In this document: in pieces, positions 16,966 to 25,272 of the stretch
Layout: each line of letters begins with the position of its first letter
How positions within the stretch are numbered: position 1 is the first letter of the stretch
Assembly (NCBI GenBank): GCA_963784175.1
Contig: CAWAQJ010000017.1
Span: 62,001-126,000 of the forward strand
Origin: JAIBJN01 sp963784175
GTDB taxonomy: Bacteria > Actinomycetota > Thermoleophilia > Gaiellales > Gaiellaceae
Length of the DNA stretch: 64,000 nt
Reading direction: 5' to 3'
Notes under the pieces: model-generated
Databases searched by the model: none
What the model saw: the letters and a program-made list of their open reading frames with translations, nothing else
Told to the model about the DNA's origin: nothing
Made by a program: the position numbers and the translations under genes

Positions 16966-17217
16966 ATGCCCGGAAACATCGGCTGGCAGGGAATCGTCAT
17001 CATCCTGCTCGTCCTGCTCCTCATCTTCGGCCCCAAGCGGCTCCCGGAGATGGGCCGCTCGATCGGTCACGGAATTCGCGAGTTCAAGGACTCGCTGACG
17101 GGGAACGACGACGACGAGCCCGAGCGCGTCGAGATCGCCGAGCCCGCCTCCACCGTCACGTCCGAGGACCGCACGAAGCAGCCCGAGGGCGAGCGGGTCC
17201 CGAGCAGCAAGACCTAG
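16966..17217 (+). CDS. tatA: Twin-arginine translocase subunit TatA
   Basis: An 83-residue protein with one N-terminal membrane helix (GIVIILLVLLLIF), the hinge FGPKRLPEMGRSIG typical of TatA, an amphipathic helix and an acidic-to-polar tail. TatA oligomers form the passage for folded proteins with twin-arginine signals. tatC follows after 9 bp, so the pair makes a minimal TatAC system unless a TatB lies elsewhere. Confidence 0.95.
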   Translation: MPGNIGWQGIVIILLVLLLIFGPKRLPEMGRSIGHGIREFKDSLTGNDDDEPERVEIAEPASTVTSEDRTKQPEGERVPSSKT

Positions 17218-17226
17218 GGACCTCCG

Positions 17227-18048
17227 ATGCCCCGCCTGCCGCGGCGCCTCGGGCATGCCGACCGCGTCACGCTGGTCGAGCACCTCGACGAGCTTCGGAC
17301 GCGCATCATCATCTCCGGCGTCGCGCTCCTCGGCGCCCTCGTCTTCACGTGGATCTTCCGCGCGACGATCATCGGCTGGCTGAACCGGCCGCTTCCGTTG
17401 CGCTGCATCACGGGGCCTGAGACGGGCGTCGAAATCTGCGCCAAGCCGGAACCGCTCACCTTCAACCCGCTGGAGGCCTTCTCCACGTCGTTCAAGGTCG
17501 CGTTCCTCGCCGCCCTCGCAATCGCGCTGCCGATCCTCCTCTGGCAGCTCTGGGGCTTCCTGGCGCCCGCCTTCGAGGAGACGAGCCAGACCGTGGTCGC
17601 GAAGCTCGTCGTCGCCGGGACGATCCTCTTCGTCGCCGGCGCCTCCTTCGCGTACTGGGTGGCGCTGCCGGCCGCGATCCCCTTCCTCCTGGACTTCGAC
17701 AGCGAGCTCTACCGCAACGAGATCCGCGCCGGCCCCTACTACTCGTTCGCCGCGACGAGCATCTTCGGGATGGGCATCCTCTTCGAGCTGCCCATCGTGA
17801 TCCTCGCCCTCGTTCGCCTCGGGATCACCTCCTCCGCGCAGCTTCGGCGCAACCGCCGCATCGGCCTCGGGCTCTGCGTGGTCGCGGGCGTGCTCCTGCC
17901 CGGCGTCGACTTCGTGTCCACGGCCATCCAGACGATCCCGATTCTCCTGCTCTTCGAGATGTCCATCTGGGTTGCGGCCTTCTTCGAGAAACGCTGGGCC
18001 AACCAGATCGCAGCCCGCCGAGAGGCGTTCGCGAGCTCCGAGCGGTAG
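17227..18048 (+). CDS. tatC: Twin-arginine translocase subunit TatC
   Basis: A 273-residue polytopic protein. The cytoplasmic N-terminus has VEHLDELRTRIIISG, the TatC signal-peptide recognition motif, followed by six predicted membrane helices, with LLWQLWGFLAPAFEETSQ and the conserved FELPIVILAL. The segment between helices 1 and 2 carries two Cys (CITGPETGVEICAKPEP), which might form a disulfide. It recognises RR signal peptides and recruits TatA. The stop TAG overlaps the GTG of the next gene by one base. Confidence 0.95.
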   Translation: MPRLPRRLGHADRVTLVEHLDELRTRIIISGVALLGALVFTWIFRATIIGWLNRPLPLRCITGPETGVEICAKPEPLTFNPLEAFSTSFKVAFLAALAIALPILLWQLWGFLAPAFEETSQTVVAKLVVAGTILFVAGASFAYWVALPAAIPFLLDFDSELYRNEIRAGPYYSFAATSIFGMGILFELPIVILALVRLGITSSAQLRRNRRIGLGLCVVAGVLLPGVDFVSTAIQTIPILLLFEMSIWVAAFFEKRWANQIAARREAFASSER

Positions 18049-19358
18049 TGAGCCCGGTCGTCTACGAGGCCGACTGGGTCGTCCCGGTCGAGGGGGAGCC
18101 CGTGCGCGAGGGCGGGGTCGCGGTCGCCGACGGGCGCATCGTCGCCGTCGGCCCGGCCGCCGACCTCGAGGGAGAGCGGAGGCGCTTCGACGACGCGGTC
18201 ATCGTCCCCGCCTTCGTGAACGCGCACTCCCACCTCGAGTACGCGGTCTATGCGGGCTTCGGGGACACGCTGTCGTTTGCGCCCTGGATCGCCCTGCACA
18301 TCCAGCGGAAGGCCCGGCTCCTCGACGGCGACGCGGTCGCGATCGCGCGCCTCGGCGCCGCGGAGTGCCTGCGCTCGGGGATCGGGACGATCGCGGACGC
18401 CAGCTTCACGGGAGCGGCCGCGCCGGCGTGTGACGAGCTCGGGCTGCGCGCCCTTGTGGCGCTCGAGGTGTTCGGCGCCGACCCGGACGCCGCGCTCGAG
18501 CGCTTCGAGAGCCTGCGTGAGGCTATCGAGGGATCCCTCTCCGACCGCGTCAGGCTCGGGGTCTCCCCGCATGCGCCCTACAGCGTCAGCGCGGACGTCT
18601 ATGCCGCGTGCGCCGGCCTCGGTCTCCCCGTCGTGACGCACTTCGCCGAGAGCGAGGCCGAGCAGGAGTGGCTCCTCCACGGCACCGGCCTCATGGCCGA
18701 GGCGCCGGGCGTGCCGGTCGCCCCGGCCGGCGAAACGGGGATCCGCCTCCTCGCGGGACGGGGCCTGCTCGGCCCCACTGTCCTCGCCGCACACTGCGTC
18801 CACGTGGAGGCCGACGAGATCGCGCTCCTCGCCGAGCACGACGTGGCGGTCGCCCACTGCCCACGCTCGAACGCCATCCTCGGATGTGGCGCCGCGCCTC
18901 TTGCGGAGATGCGCGCCGCCGGTGTCCGCGTCGGCCTGGGAACCGACAGTCCCGCCTCGACGCCGTCCTTCGACCTCTTCGAGGAGATGAGGACGGCCGT
19001 CTACACGGCCCGCGTCCGGGAGCGCCGGGCCGACGCCCTTACCGCGAACTCGGCGCTGGAACTCGCTACTCTTGGCTCAGCGCGCGCGCTCGGGCTCGAC
19101 ACCGAGACGGGCTCGCTCGCCCCCGGAAAGCGCGCCGACCTGACCGTCGTCTCGCTCGCCGGGTCGCCGTTCCTCCCCTGGGAGGAGCCAACCACCGCCG
19201 TCGTCTTCGGCGGCTCGCCAGACCGGGTGCTCCTCACCCTCGTCGACGGCGAGGTTCGATACGAGGAAGGAGGATTCGAATGGCAAGATCTTCGACGCAG
19301 CGCAAGCGCCGCACGCGGCCGCCTGCTCAGCGAAGCGCCGCCAGCGCCGAAGATCTGA
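18048..19358 (+). CDS. Amidohydrolase (nucleoside-type deaminase family)
   Basis: A 436-residue TIM-barrel amidohydrolase with metal ligands in NAHSHLE, HFAESEAE, AAHCVHVE and GTDSPASTPS, the MtaD/SsnA/aminofutalosine-deaminase pattern. The C-terminal GSLAPGKRADLTVVSL is the returning beta-sandwich. Candidate substrates are S-adenosylhomocysteine, methylthioadenosine, guanine-like bases or 6-amino-6-deoxyfutalosine (menaquinone synthesis); no partner gene here decides. It is coupled to tatC by a one-base overlap, and its last 79 nt overlap the start of the next gene in another frame. Confidence 0.85.
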   Translation: MSPVVYEADWVVPVEGEPVREGGVAVADGRIVAVGPAADLEGERRRFDDAVIVPAFVNAHSHLEYAVYAGFGDTLSFAPWIALHIQRKARLLDGDAVAIARLGAAECLRSGIGTIADASFTGAAAPACDELGLRALVALEVFGADPDAALERFESLREAIEGSLSDRVRLGVSPHAPYSVSADVYAACAGLGLPVVTHFAESEAEQEWLLHGTGLMAEAPGVPVAPAGETGIRLLAGRGLLGPTVLAAHCVHVEADEIALLAEHDVAVAHCPRSNAILGCGAAPLAEMRAAGVRVGLGTDSPASTPSFDLFEEMRTAVYTARVRERRADALTANSALELATLGSARALGLDTETGSLAPGKRADLTVVSLAGSPFLPWEEPTTAVVFGGSPDRVLLTLVDGEVRYEEGGFEWQDLRRSASAARGRLLSEAPPAPKI

Positions 19359-20170
19359 TGTTCTTCCCGAAGCTTCGGCGTCGGGCGAAATGGGTCTTCC
19401 TCTTCCTCGCGATCGCCTTCGCCGGCAGCTTCGTCTTCTTCGGCGTCGGCGCCGGCGGTTCGGGAATCGGCGACTACCTCTCGGACCTCCTCAACACGCA
19501 GGCCCAGACGGAGGGCCCGAACCTCGAGGACGCGCGCAAGGCGGTGCAGGAGAAGCCGAACGATCCCCAGGCGCGCCTCGACCTCGCGACCGCTGCGCAG
19601 CGCGACGGCGAGACCGACGAGGCGATCGCAGCACTCGAGCGCTACCGCACCATGCGCCCGGAGGACGCCGACGCGCTCCGCACCCTCGCCGCGCTCTACG
19701 CGCGCCAGATCGGGGATGCTCAGGATCGCGCGACGATCGCCTCGAACGAGGCTGCCGAGGCTTCGCTGCCGAAGACGTTCGCCCCCGAGGACAGCCCCTT
19801 CCTCCAGGAGATCCTCGGCAACGAGATCACCGACTCCGTCAGCGCCCAGGCAGAGGCACGGGCCAACGCTGCCAACTCCGAGGTGCAGAGCAGCGCGATC
19901 CTGCAGCAGAACGTCCTCGCCGACCTGACCGAGCTCGTGGACGACGAGCCCCTTCTCTTCCTCCAGCTCGCCCAGGCCGCCGAGACCGCGCAGGACTACC
20001 CGACCGCTGTCGAGGCGTACGAGACCTTCCTGGACAAGGCGCCCAACAACCCGAACGCGGAGCTCATCGAGCAGCGCGTGGAGAGCCTCAAGGTCATCGC
20101 CGGCCTCGACCAGGGCGGCACGGGCGACGAGGGCGCGGGGGGTTCGGGAGCCGGGTCGGACGGGGAATAG
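19280..20170 (+). CDS. Membrane-anchored TPR protein
   Basis: A 296-residue protein with a very basic N-terminus (SSTQRKRRTRPPAQR), one membrane helix (WVFLFLAIAFAGSFVFFGVG) and TPR-like helical repeats outside: NDPQARLDLATAAQRDGE, then TDEAIAALERYRTMRPEDAD and a later DYPTAVEAYETFLDKAPNNP. It ends in a Gly/Ser-rich tail. The ATG at 19280 has AAGGAGG six bases before it; an alternative ATG at 19358 overlaps the amidohydrolase stop. Role unknown, perhaps a scaffold for an envelope complex. Confidence 0.8.
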   Translation: MARSSTQRKRRTRPPAQRSAASAEDLMFFPKLRRRAKWVFLFLAIAFAGSFVFFGVGAGGSGIGDYLSDLLNTQAQTEGPNLEDARKAVQEKPNDPQARLDLATAAQRDGETDEAIAALERYRTMRPEDADALRTLAALYARQIGDAQDRATIASNEAAEASLPKTFAPEDSPFLQEILGNEITDSVSAQAEARANAANSEVQSSAILQQNVLADLTELVDDEPLLFLQLAQAAETAQDYPTAVEAYETFLDKAPNNPNAELIEQRVESLKVIAGLDQGGTGDEGAGGSGAGSDGE

Positions 20171-20211
20171 AGCGGCTAAGGTACGCACCCGCGACTCAGG
20201 AGAAGGGGCAC

Positions 20212-20577
20212 ATGAACTTCGACATCAAGACGGAGCAGGCTGGGGACGACGTCTACGTCATCGCCCTGACGGGCGAGATCGACCTCTACACCGCCCCCGA
20301 ATTCAAGCAACAGCTCCTCGATGTGATCGACAAGGGTGGCAAGGAGGTCGTCGTCGACCTCACCGACACGACCTTCATCGACTCGACGACGCTCGGCGTG
20401 CTCGTCGGCGGCGTGAAGCGGCTGCGGCCGAACGAGGGCCAGCTCTCGATCGTCTGCAGCGACCGCAACATCACCAAGATCTTCGAGATCACGGGGCTCA
20501 ACAGGGTCTTCCCGATTCACGAGACCCGCGCGGAGGCGCTCGAGAGCGTCGGCGCCGCCGGAGCACCGCGTCCGTAG
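20212..20577 (+). CDS. STAS-domain anti-sigma factor antagonist
   Basis: A 121-residue SpoIIAA/RsbV-like protein: VYVIALTGEIDLYTAPEFKQ is the first strand-helix unit and DTTFIDSTTLGVLVGGVKRL holds the phospho-acceptor Ser in the FIDSTTLG loop. The unphosphorylated protein would bind an anti-sigma kinase and free its sigma factor. No partner kinase is adjacent. AGGAG lies 11-15 nt before the ATG, and a TAAGGT-like -10 lies at 20177, so it may have its own promoter. Confidence 0.9.
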   Translation: MNFDIKTEQAGDDVYVIALTGEIDLYTAPEFKQQLLDVIDKGGKEVVVDLTDTTFIDSTTLGVLVGGVKRLRPNEGQLSIVCSDRNITKIFEITGLNRVFPIHETRAEALESVGAAGAPRP

Positions 20578-20580
20578 ACC

Positions 20581-21015
20581 GTGGCGCGCCGGCTCGCCGT
20601 CCTGCTGCTTGCGCTCGCCGCTCTCGGGATCGCGGGCTGCGGCGGTGACGACGAGGTAACGGGCCTCGACGGCGCCAACACGGGCAGCGGCAAGGAGCTC
20701 TTCGTCCAGAACTGCGGCTCGTGCCACACGCTCGCCGACGCGGGGACTGTGGCCAACGTGGGGCCGAACCTCGACACGGCGCTCGGCTTTTCGTGCAAGC
20801 AGGGCTTCGCCGAGGACACGATCTTCTCGGTCGTCCTCGGGCAGATCGACCTCGCCGCGCCGCCCATGCCGGCGGACATCGTCACGGGCCAGGACGCAGT
20901 CGACGTGGCGGCCTACGTCGCGAGCGTCGCCGGGAAGGACATCGAGGGCTGCGACCCGAGCGGCGACAGCGGCACGACGACCGCCGAGACGACGACCGCC
21001 GAGACCTCGGGCTAG
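20581..21015 (+). CDS. Cytochrome c lipoprotein, single heme
   Basis: A 144-residue lipoprotein precursor. A signal peptide ends at the lipobox LGIAGC; the heme c site is CGSCH in FVQNCGSCHTLADAG, with a likely Met ligand in PPMPADIVTG. A second Cys pair (GFSCKQGF and EGCDPSG) may form a disulfide. The Thr/Glu tail is low complexity. The CGSCHTLADAGT stretch closely resembles the heme domain of the oxidase subunit II at 25272-26282, so it is a plausible electron donor to that oxidase. GTG start at 20581; the TAG stop is part of repeat copy B. Confidence 0.88.
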   Translation: MARRLAVLLLALAALGIAGCGGDDEVTGLDGANTGSGKELFVQNCGSCHTLADAGTVANVGPNLDTALGFSCKQGFAEDTIFSVVLGQIDLAAPPMPADIVTGQDAVDVAAYVASVAGKDIEGCDPSGDSGTTTAETTTAETSG

Positions 21016-21178
21016 GAGGGTTTGGCGGAACGGTGCTCGCCGTCGGGGTGCGATGGTCGTTCCGAGGCAAGGACGCAGGGAGCGTTCGTAGCGAATGAGC
21101 TACGGGCGCGACTGAGGACGCAGTCCTCGGGGCGAGCAGCGCGGCCCGGCGGCACCGCCACCTTTCGCCGAACCCTCC
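21015..21178 (+). repeat. Dispersed structured repeat, long copy B
   Basis: A 164-bp element. Outer arms 21015-21030 and 21163-21178 pair over 16 bp with two G-U pairs. Inner helices: 21039-21046 with 21146-21153, and hairpin 21088-21092/21099-21103. It is largely collinear with copy C (26924-27082), for example GATGGTCGTTCCGAGGCAAG in both. It fills the whole gap between a plus-strand cytochrome gene and a minus-strand Usp gene, ending 2 bp before the latter's stop. Translated short frames across it are artefacts shared by the copies. Confidence 0.82.
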
Positions 21179-21180
21179 GG

Positions 21181-21819
21181 TCAGCCGGCCTCCCGCTCCG
21201 CCTCGAGATCGACGACGACGTGCGTGATGGGAACGTCGTAACGTTCTGACGCGCGCGCGATGATCTTCTTCTCGAGCCAGTTCGAACGCCCGGGCGGATG
21301 CGTCGAGATGACGATCTCGTCGGCGCCGAACGTCCGAAGCGCGTCGTCCATCGCCTGGATCGGGTCGGCGTCGCCGACCTCACCCCGGGCCTCGACACCG
21401 GCGGCGGAGAGCGCGCCGAGCGACTCCTCCAGGCGGTCCTGGGCCAGCGCGCGGGCGCCGTCCTCGTCCGAGGCCCAGTGGCGAAGCGGCGAGTTGAGCG
21501 CTGGACAGACCACGAGGACGTCCGCGTCGCCCTCTGCACGGCGGACGACCTCGCCGCGCAGGGCGCGGCCGGCGACGGTCTCGTTCGCGACGACGAGGAT
21601 GCCGCGGCGGTCTCCGCCTCCGTGGGCGAGCACGGGATGCTCTGCTTCCTTCGGCGCACCCTTGATGTAGAACGCGAGACCGACGGCAAGGACGAGGAAG
21701 ACCCCGAGGGCGACCCAGCCGCCGAAGATGACCCCCGCGACGGCCACGACGGCGAAGAGCCCCGCGCACACGAGCACGAAGCTGAAGGCCTCAGCTTCAC
21801 TCCGGAACGGGTTGCGCAT
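21181..21819 (-). CDS. Two-helix membrane protein with Usp-like domain
   Basis: A 212-residue protein: two N-terminal membrane helices (FSFVLVCAGLFAVVAVAGVI and GVFLVLAVGLAFYI) followed by one universal-stress-like alpha/beta domain starting ILVVANETVAG and ending PITHVVVDLEAE. The inner pattern DEIVISTHPPGRSNWL closely matches both domains of the tandem Usp protein at 22454-23326. It is the last gene of the oxidase operon (29 bp after ctaE). A sensor or regulator of the respiratory chain is possible; no function is established. Confidence 0.8.
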   Translation of the reverse strand: MRNPFRSEAEAFSFVLVCAGLFAVVAVAGVIFGGWVALGVFLVLAVGLAFYIKGAPKEAEHPVLAHGGGDRRGILVVANETVAGRALRGEVVRRAEGDADVLVVCPALNSPLRHWASDEDGARALAQDRLEESLGALSAAGVEARGEVGDADPIQAMDDALRTFGADEIVISTHPPGRSNWLEKKIIARASERYDVPITHVVVDLEAEREAG

Positions 21820-21848
21820 GACGCGCCTCCTTGTGCCGGCCTACGGCG

Positions 21849-22454
21849 CTAGATCACGTAGACCGTGACGTACACGACGATCCACATTACGTCGACGAAG
21901 TGCCAATAGATCCCTGGTAGCTCGACGCCCAGGTGTTTCTCAGTCTCCGGGCCGAAGTGTCCCTTCGTCGAACGGATCAGCGCGTAGAGCAGGAGATTCA
22001 GCCCAACGAAGACGTGGAGACCGTGGAGTCCGGTGAGCCCGTAGAAGGTCGACCCGAATGCGTTGTCGTACGGCGCGAAGCCGAGGCGCGTGTACTCGCG
22101 CGCCTGGATGAGCAGGAACGTGAGCCCCAGCAGGAACGTAAGGGTCAGCCCGGCGATCAGCCCCGACCGGTTGCCGCGCTTCACGGACTGGAGGGCCCAG
22201 TGCATCGTGAAGCTCGAGGTCACCAGGATGACCGTGTTCAGGAAGGCGAGGTACACGGGGAGGTCGTAGCCCTCGGGCGGCCAGCCCCCGTCGCCGCCGA
22301 CAACGACCCTCGCGAAGAAGTACGCACTGAAGAACGAGCCGAAGAGCATCACCTCGGAGGCGATGAAGAAGTAGATCCCGAGGAGGCGCGAATCGACGCG
22401 CGAGCTCTGGTGCGCCACCGGCGGGTGGTCGTGGGAATGCTCGAGTGTCGCCAC
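21849..22454 (-). CDS. ctaE: Cytochrome c oxidase subunit III
   Basis: A 201-residue membrane protein with five predicted helices, the short (five-helix) bacterial form of subunit III. Marks: IYFFIASEVMLFGSFFSAYF, the Glu region typical of helix III, FYGLTGLHGLHVFVGL and the C-terminal IYWHFVDVMWIVVYVTVYVI. It stabilises the oxidase core and its proton uptake. GTG at 22454 shares its G with the TAG of the tandem Usp gene; the longer frame upstream is shadow. Confidence 0.94.
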   Translation of the reverse strand: MATLEHSHDHPPVAHQSSRVDSRLLGIYFFIASEVMLFGSFFSAYFFARVVVGGDGGWPPEGYDLPVYLAFLNTVILVTSSFTMHWALQSVKRGNRSGLIAGLTLTFLLGLTFLLIQAREYTRLGFAPYDNAFGSTFYGLTGLHGLHVFVGLNLLLYALIRSTKGHFGPETEKHLGVELPGIYWHFVDVMWIVVYVTVYVI

Positions 22455-23326
22455 TAGGTGAGCGCCTCCGCCTGCTCGGGCTCGACGACGACGTGCTTCA
22501 CCGGCAGCTCCGCGCCGCTCTCGATGCGGCCGACCACGTTCCGGCGCAACCAGCCGGAGCTTGCCTCCGGGAAGGTCGAGACGATGATCTCGTCGACCTG
22601 CTCGTCGTGGACGGCGTTCATCGCGGCCGTCACGGGATCGTGATCGCCGAGGTGGCCCGTCGCCTCGATGCCCAGCGCCTTCAGCTCGGCGAGTGCGAGA
22701 TCGAGCCGCCGCTGGACACCGGGCTGGTCGGCAGGGGCCACGAGGGTGAACTCGACCGGGCCGGCCTGGGCGCGCTCGCGGAGCGCCGCGAGGAGCGGCC
22801 CGCCGACGATGGTCTGGTTCGCGATCACGAGCACGTGCGCGCGCTCGCGCTCGGAGGCGAGATCGACCTCGACGTGGGAGACCGGGATCTCTCCCGCCGC
22901 CTTCCGGGCCCGGTCGACGAGACCGCCGCGCAGCCAACTCGAGCGGACGGCGCCGGGATGGGTGGAGATGATGACCTCGTCGACGGGCGCGTACTGGTGC
23001 AGCGCGTCCCTGAGCGCCTGCAGCGGATCGGGGTCGACCACGGCGCCGCGCGCCGCGATCCCCGCCTCGTGGAGGAGGTCGAGGGTCCTGCGCAGGCGGC
23101 GGTCGGCGCTCGAGCGGCGGCTCTCCTCGTAGACGACGTAACCGGCGCGCGGATCGTTCTGCGGCGAGACGACCGTCACCCGGATCGGGCCCGCGGAAGA
23201 GCGCTCCTCGATCGCGTCGAGCAGCGTCTTGCCCGCCACGGTCTCGTTCGCGAGGACGAGGATGTGGCGCGGGCGCTCACCTGCAGGCTCGGGGGCCTTC
23301 TCCGCGTACGGGTCGACGTCGCTCAT
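22454..23326 (-). CDS. Tandem universal-stress-like protein between ctaD and ctaE
   Basis: A 290-residue soluble protein with two Usp-like alpha/beta domains: domain 1 from HILVLANETVAGKTLLDAIE, domain 2 from HVLVIANQTIVGGPLLAALR. Each has the DEIIVSTFP/DEVIISTHP strand followed by SSWLR or SGWLRRNVV, where classical Usp proteins bind ATP phosphates, but the canonical G-2x-G-9x-G motif is not clear. The start overlaps the ctaD stop (ATGA) and the stop overlaps ctaE, so it is made in step with the oxidase. A regulatory or assembly role is inference. Confidence 0.82.
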   Translation of the reverse strand: MSDVDPYAEKAPEPAGERPRHILVLANETVAGKTLLDAIEERSSAGPIRVTVVSPQNDPRAGYVVYEESRRSSADRRLRRTLDLLHEAGIAARGAVVDPDPLQALRDALHQYAPVDEVIISTHPGAVRSSWLRGGLVDRARKAAGEIPVSHVEVDLASERERAHVLVIANQTIVGGPLLAALRERAQAGPVEFTLVAPADQPGVQRRLDLALAELKALGIEATGHLGDHDPVTAAMNAVHDEQVDEIIVSTFPEASSGWLRRNVVGRIESGAELPVKHVVVEPEQAEALT

Positions 23327-25272
23327 GCCTCGACCTTCTCCCGTTCCTCCACGTGGGCGCGGTCGCCGTTGAGAACGGCATGGCGCGCTCCGCGGACGCC
23401 GTACTCGTACGGGCTCCCGACCACCTGGGGGATCTCGTCGAAGTTGAAGATGGGCGGCGGCGAGGACACCTGCCACTCGAGCGTCAGCGCGCGCCACGGG
23501 TTGCTGGGGGCCGGCTCGCCGCGTCGCCAGCTCACGATCATGTTGTAGAGGAAGACGATCGTCGAGGCGCCCAGGCCGAACGACGCGATCGAGATGACCA
23601 TGTTCCAGTTCCCGAACTCCGGCGCGTAGTCGGCCACCCGTCTCGGCATCCCCTGCAGGCCCACCCAGTGCATCGGGAAGAAGGTGACGTTGAAGCCGAC
23701 GAACGTCAGCCAGAAGTGGATCTTGCCCAGGCGCTCGTTGTACATCCGCCCGGTCATCTTCGGATACCAGTAGTAGATGCCCGCGAAGATCGTGAAGAGC
23801 GAGCCGCCAAAGAGCACGTAGTGGATGTGGGCGACGACGAAGTACGTGTCGCTCGCGTGGATGTCGACCGGAACCGAGCCGAGGTAGATGCCCGAAAGGC
23901 CGCCGATCACGAACATCGACACGAAGCCCAGTGCGAACAGCATGGGCGTCTTGAAATGGAGACGCCCCTCCCACAGCGTCGCCAGCCAGCTGAAGACCTT
24001 GATCCCCGTCGGCACCGCGATCACGAGCGTCGTCACCATCATCGGGATGCGGATCCAGGGCTGCATGCCCGAGACGAACATGTGGTGGGCCCAGACCGAG
24101 AACCCGAGGATGAGGATCGCCATCAGCGAGAGCGCCATCAGGCGGTAGCCGAAAATCGGCTTCCGTGCAAAGACGGAGATCACCTCCGAGGCGATGCCGA
24201 AGCCGGGCAGCATCATGATGTAGACCGCCGGGTGGGAGTAGAACCAGAAGATGTGCTGGTAGGCGACGATGTCGCCGCCGAGCTGCGGATTGAAGAAGTT
24301 CGTGTGCAGGACCCGGTCGAACATGATGAAGAACTGCGAGCCGGCCACGAACGGGGTCGCGAGCACCACGAGCGTCGAAGTGGCGAAGTTCGCCCAGACG
24401 AGGAGCGGCATGCGCCAGAAGGTCATTCCGGGCGCACGCATGGTGATGATCGTGACCAGGAAGTTGAGCGCGGTCATGATCGAGGACGCCCCGGCCCACT
24501 GGACGCCCATCTGGAACATGAGGTTCCCGTCCGCCTGATGCACCGCTAAGGGGACGTAGTTCGTCCACCCTGCGGCGAACGCGCCTCCCTCGGGCACGAG
24601 GTAGCTCGACAGCATGATCAGGCCCGCGATCGGCAGCAGCCAGAACGAGAGCGCGTTCAGGCGCGGGAACGCCATGTCCGGCGCGCCGATCATCAGCGGG
24701 ATGACGTAGTTCCCGAGCCCGGCGAAGGCCGGGATGATGAAGAGGAAGATCATCAGTGACGCGTGCACCGAGAACAGCCCGTTGAACGTGTTCGTGTCCA
24801 CGTACTGCATCCCGGGACGCGCCAGTTCGGCGCGCATGAACATCGCCATCAGCCCTGCCGCGACGAAGAAGAAGACCGTCGTGACCAGGTACTGGATCCC
24901 GATCACCTTGTGATCGGTGTTGACGCGGAAGTAGTCCTTCCACGTGCGCGCGCCGTGACTGGAGTGATCCTCGGGCCGGGTCGGCTTGCCGGAGATCCAG
25001 TAGGCCCAGTAGTCGAAGCCACCCAGGCCGGCGAGGAACGCGAGCGGGACGATGACCGTCCAGGCCACGATGAGGACTTGAAGCTCCCAGAGCGGGTCGA
25101 AGCCCATGGCCGAGCGCGCCCCGATCACGAGCAGCGTCGCGAAGATCCAGCCGAGCGGCACGGTCCACAGGACCCGGAGCCACCCGGGGCCGGTCAGCCG
25201 GCGCAGGCCTCGCCGCGGCGGCGGCGGCGCGTGAGCCGTCTCGTGCTCCACGCCGTGAACCTCGACGGCCAC
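23323..25272 (-). CDS. ctaD: Cytochrome c oxidase subunit I
   Basis: A 649-residue heme-copper oxidase catalytic subunit with an N-terminal extension of one or two extra helices. Heme and CuB His are seen in VHASLMIFLF, YSHPAVYIMMLP (His347), and HIHYVLFGGSLF. The segment has YSHPAVY instead of GHPEVY: the helix-VI Glu is absent and a Tyr-Ser pair takes its place, the mark of A2-type oxidases. It reduces oxygen to water while pumping protons. GTG start overlaps the ctaC stop by one base. Confidence 0.96.
   Translation of the reverse strand: MAVEVHGVEHETAHAPPPPRRGLRRLTGPGWLRVLWTVPLGWIFATLLVIGARSAMGFDPLWELQVLIVAWTVIVPLAFLAGLGGFDYWAYWISGKPTRPEDHSSHGARTWKDYFRVNTDHKVIGIQYLVTTVFFFVAAGLMAMFMRAELARPGMQYVDTNTFNGLFSVHASLMIFLFIIPAFAGLGNYVIPLMIGAPDMAFPRLNALSFWLLPIAGLIMLSSYLVPEGGAFAAGWTNYVPLAVHQADGNLMFQMGVQWAGASSIMTALNFLVTIITMRAPGMTFWRMPLLVWANFATSTLVVLATPFVAGSQFFIMFDRVLHTNFFNPQLGGDIVAYQHIFWFYSHPAVYIMMLPGFGIASEVISVFARKPIFGYRLMALSLMAILILGFSVWAHHMFVSGMQPWIRIPMMVTTLVIAVPTGIKVFSWLATLWEGRLHFKTPMLFALGFVSMFVIGGLSGIYLGSVPVDIHASDTYFVVAHIHYVLFGGSLFTIFAGIYYWYPKMTGRMYNERLGKIHFWLTFVGFNVTFFPMHWVGLQGMPRRVADYAPEFGNWNMVISIASFGLGASTIVFLYNMIVSWRRGEPAPSNPWRALTLEWQVSSPPPIFNFDEIPQVVGSPYEYGVRGARHAVLNGDRAHVEEREKVEA

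Noticed and set aside
21031..21098. Peptide shared by repeat copies B and C in short frames (GGFGGTVL...)
   Set aside because: The similarity comes from the DNA repeat itself; frames are short, differ in context and lack start signals, and substitutions preserve base pairing rather than codons.
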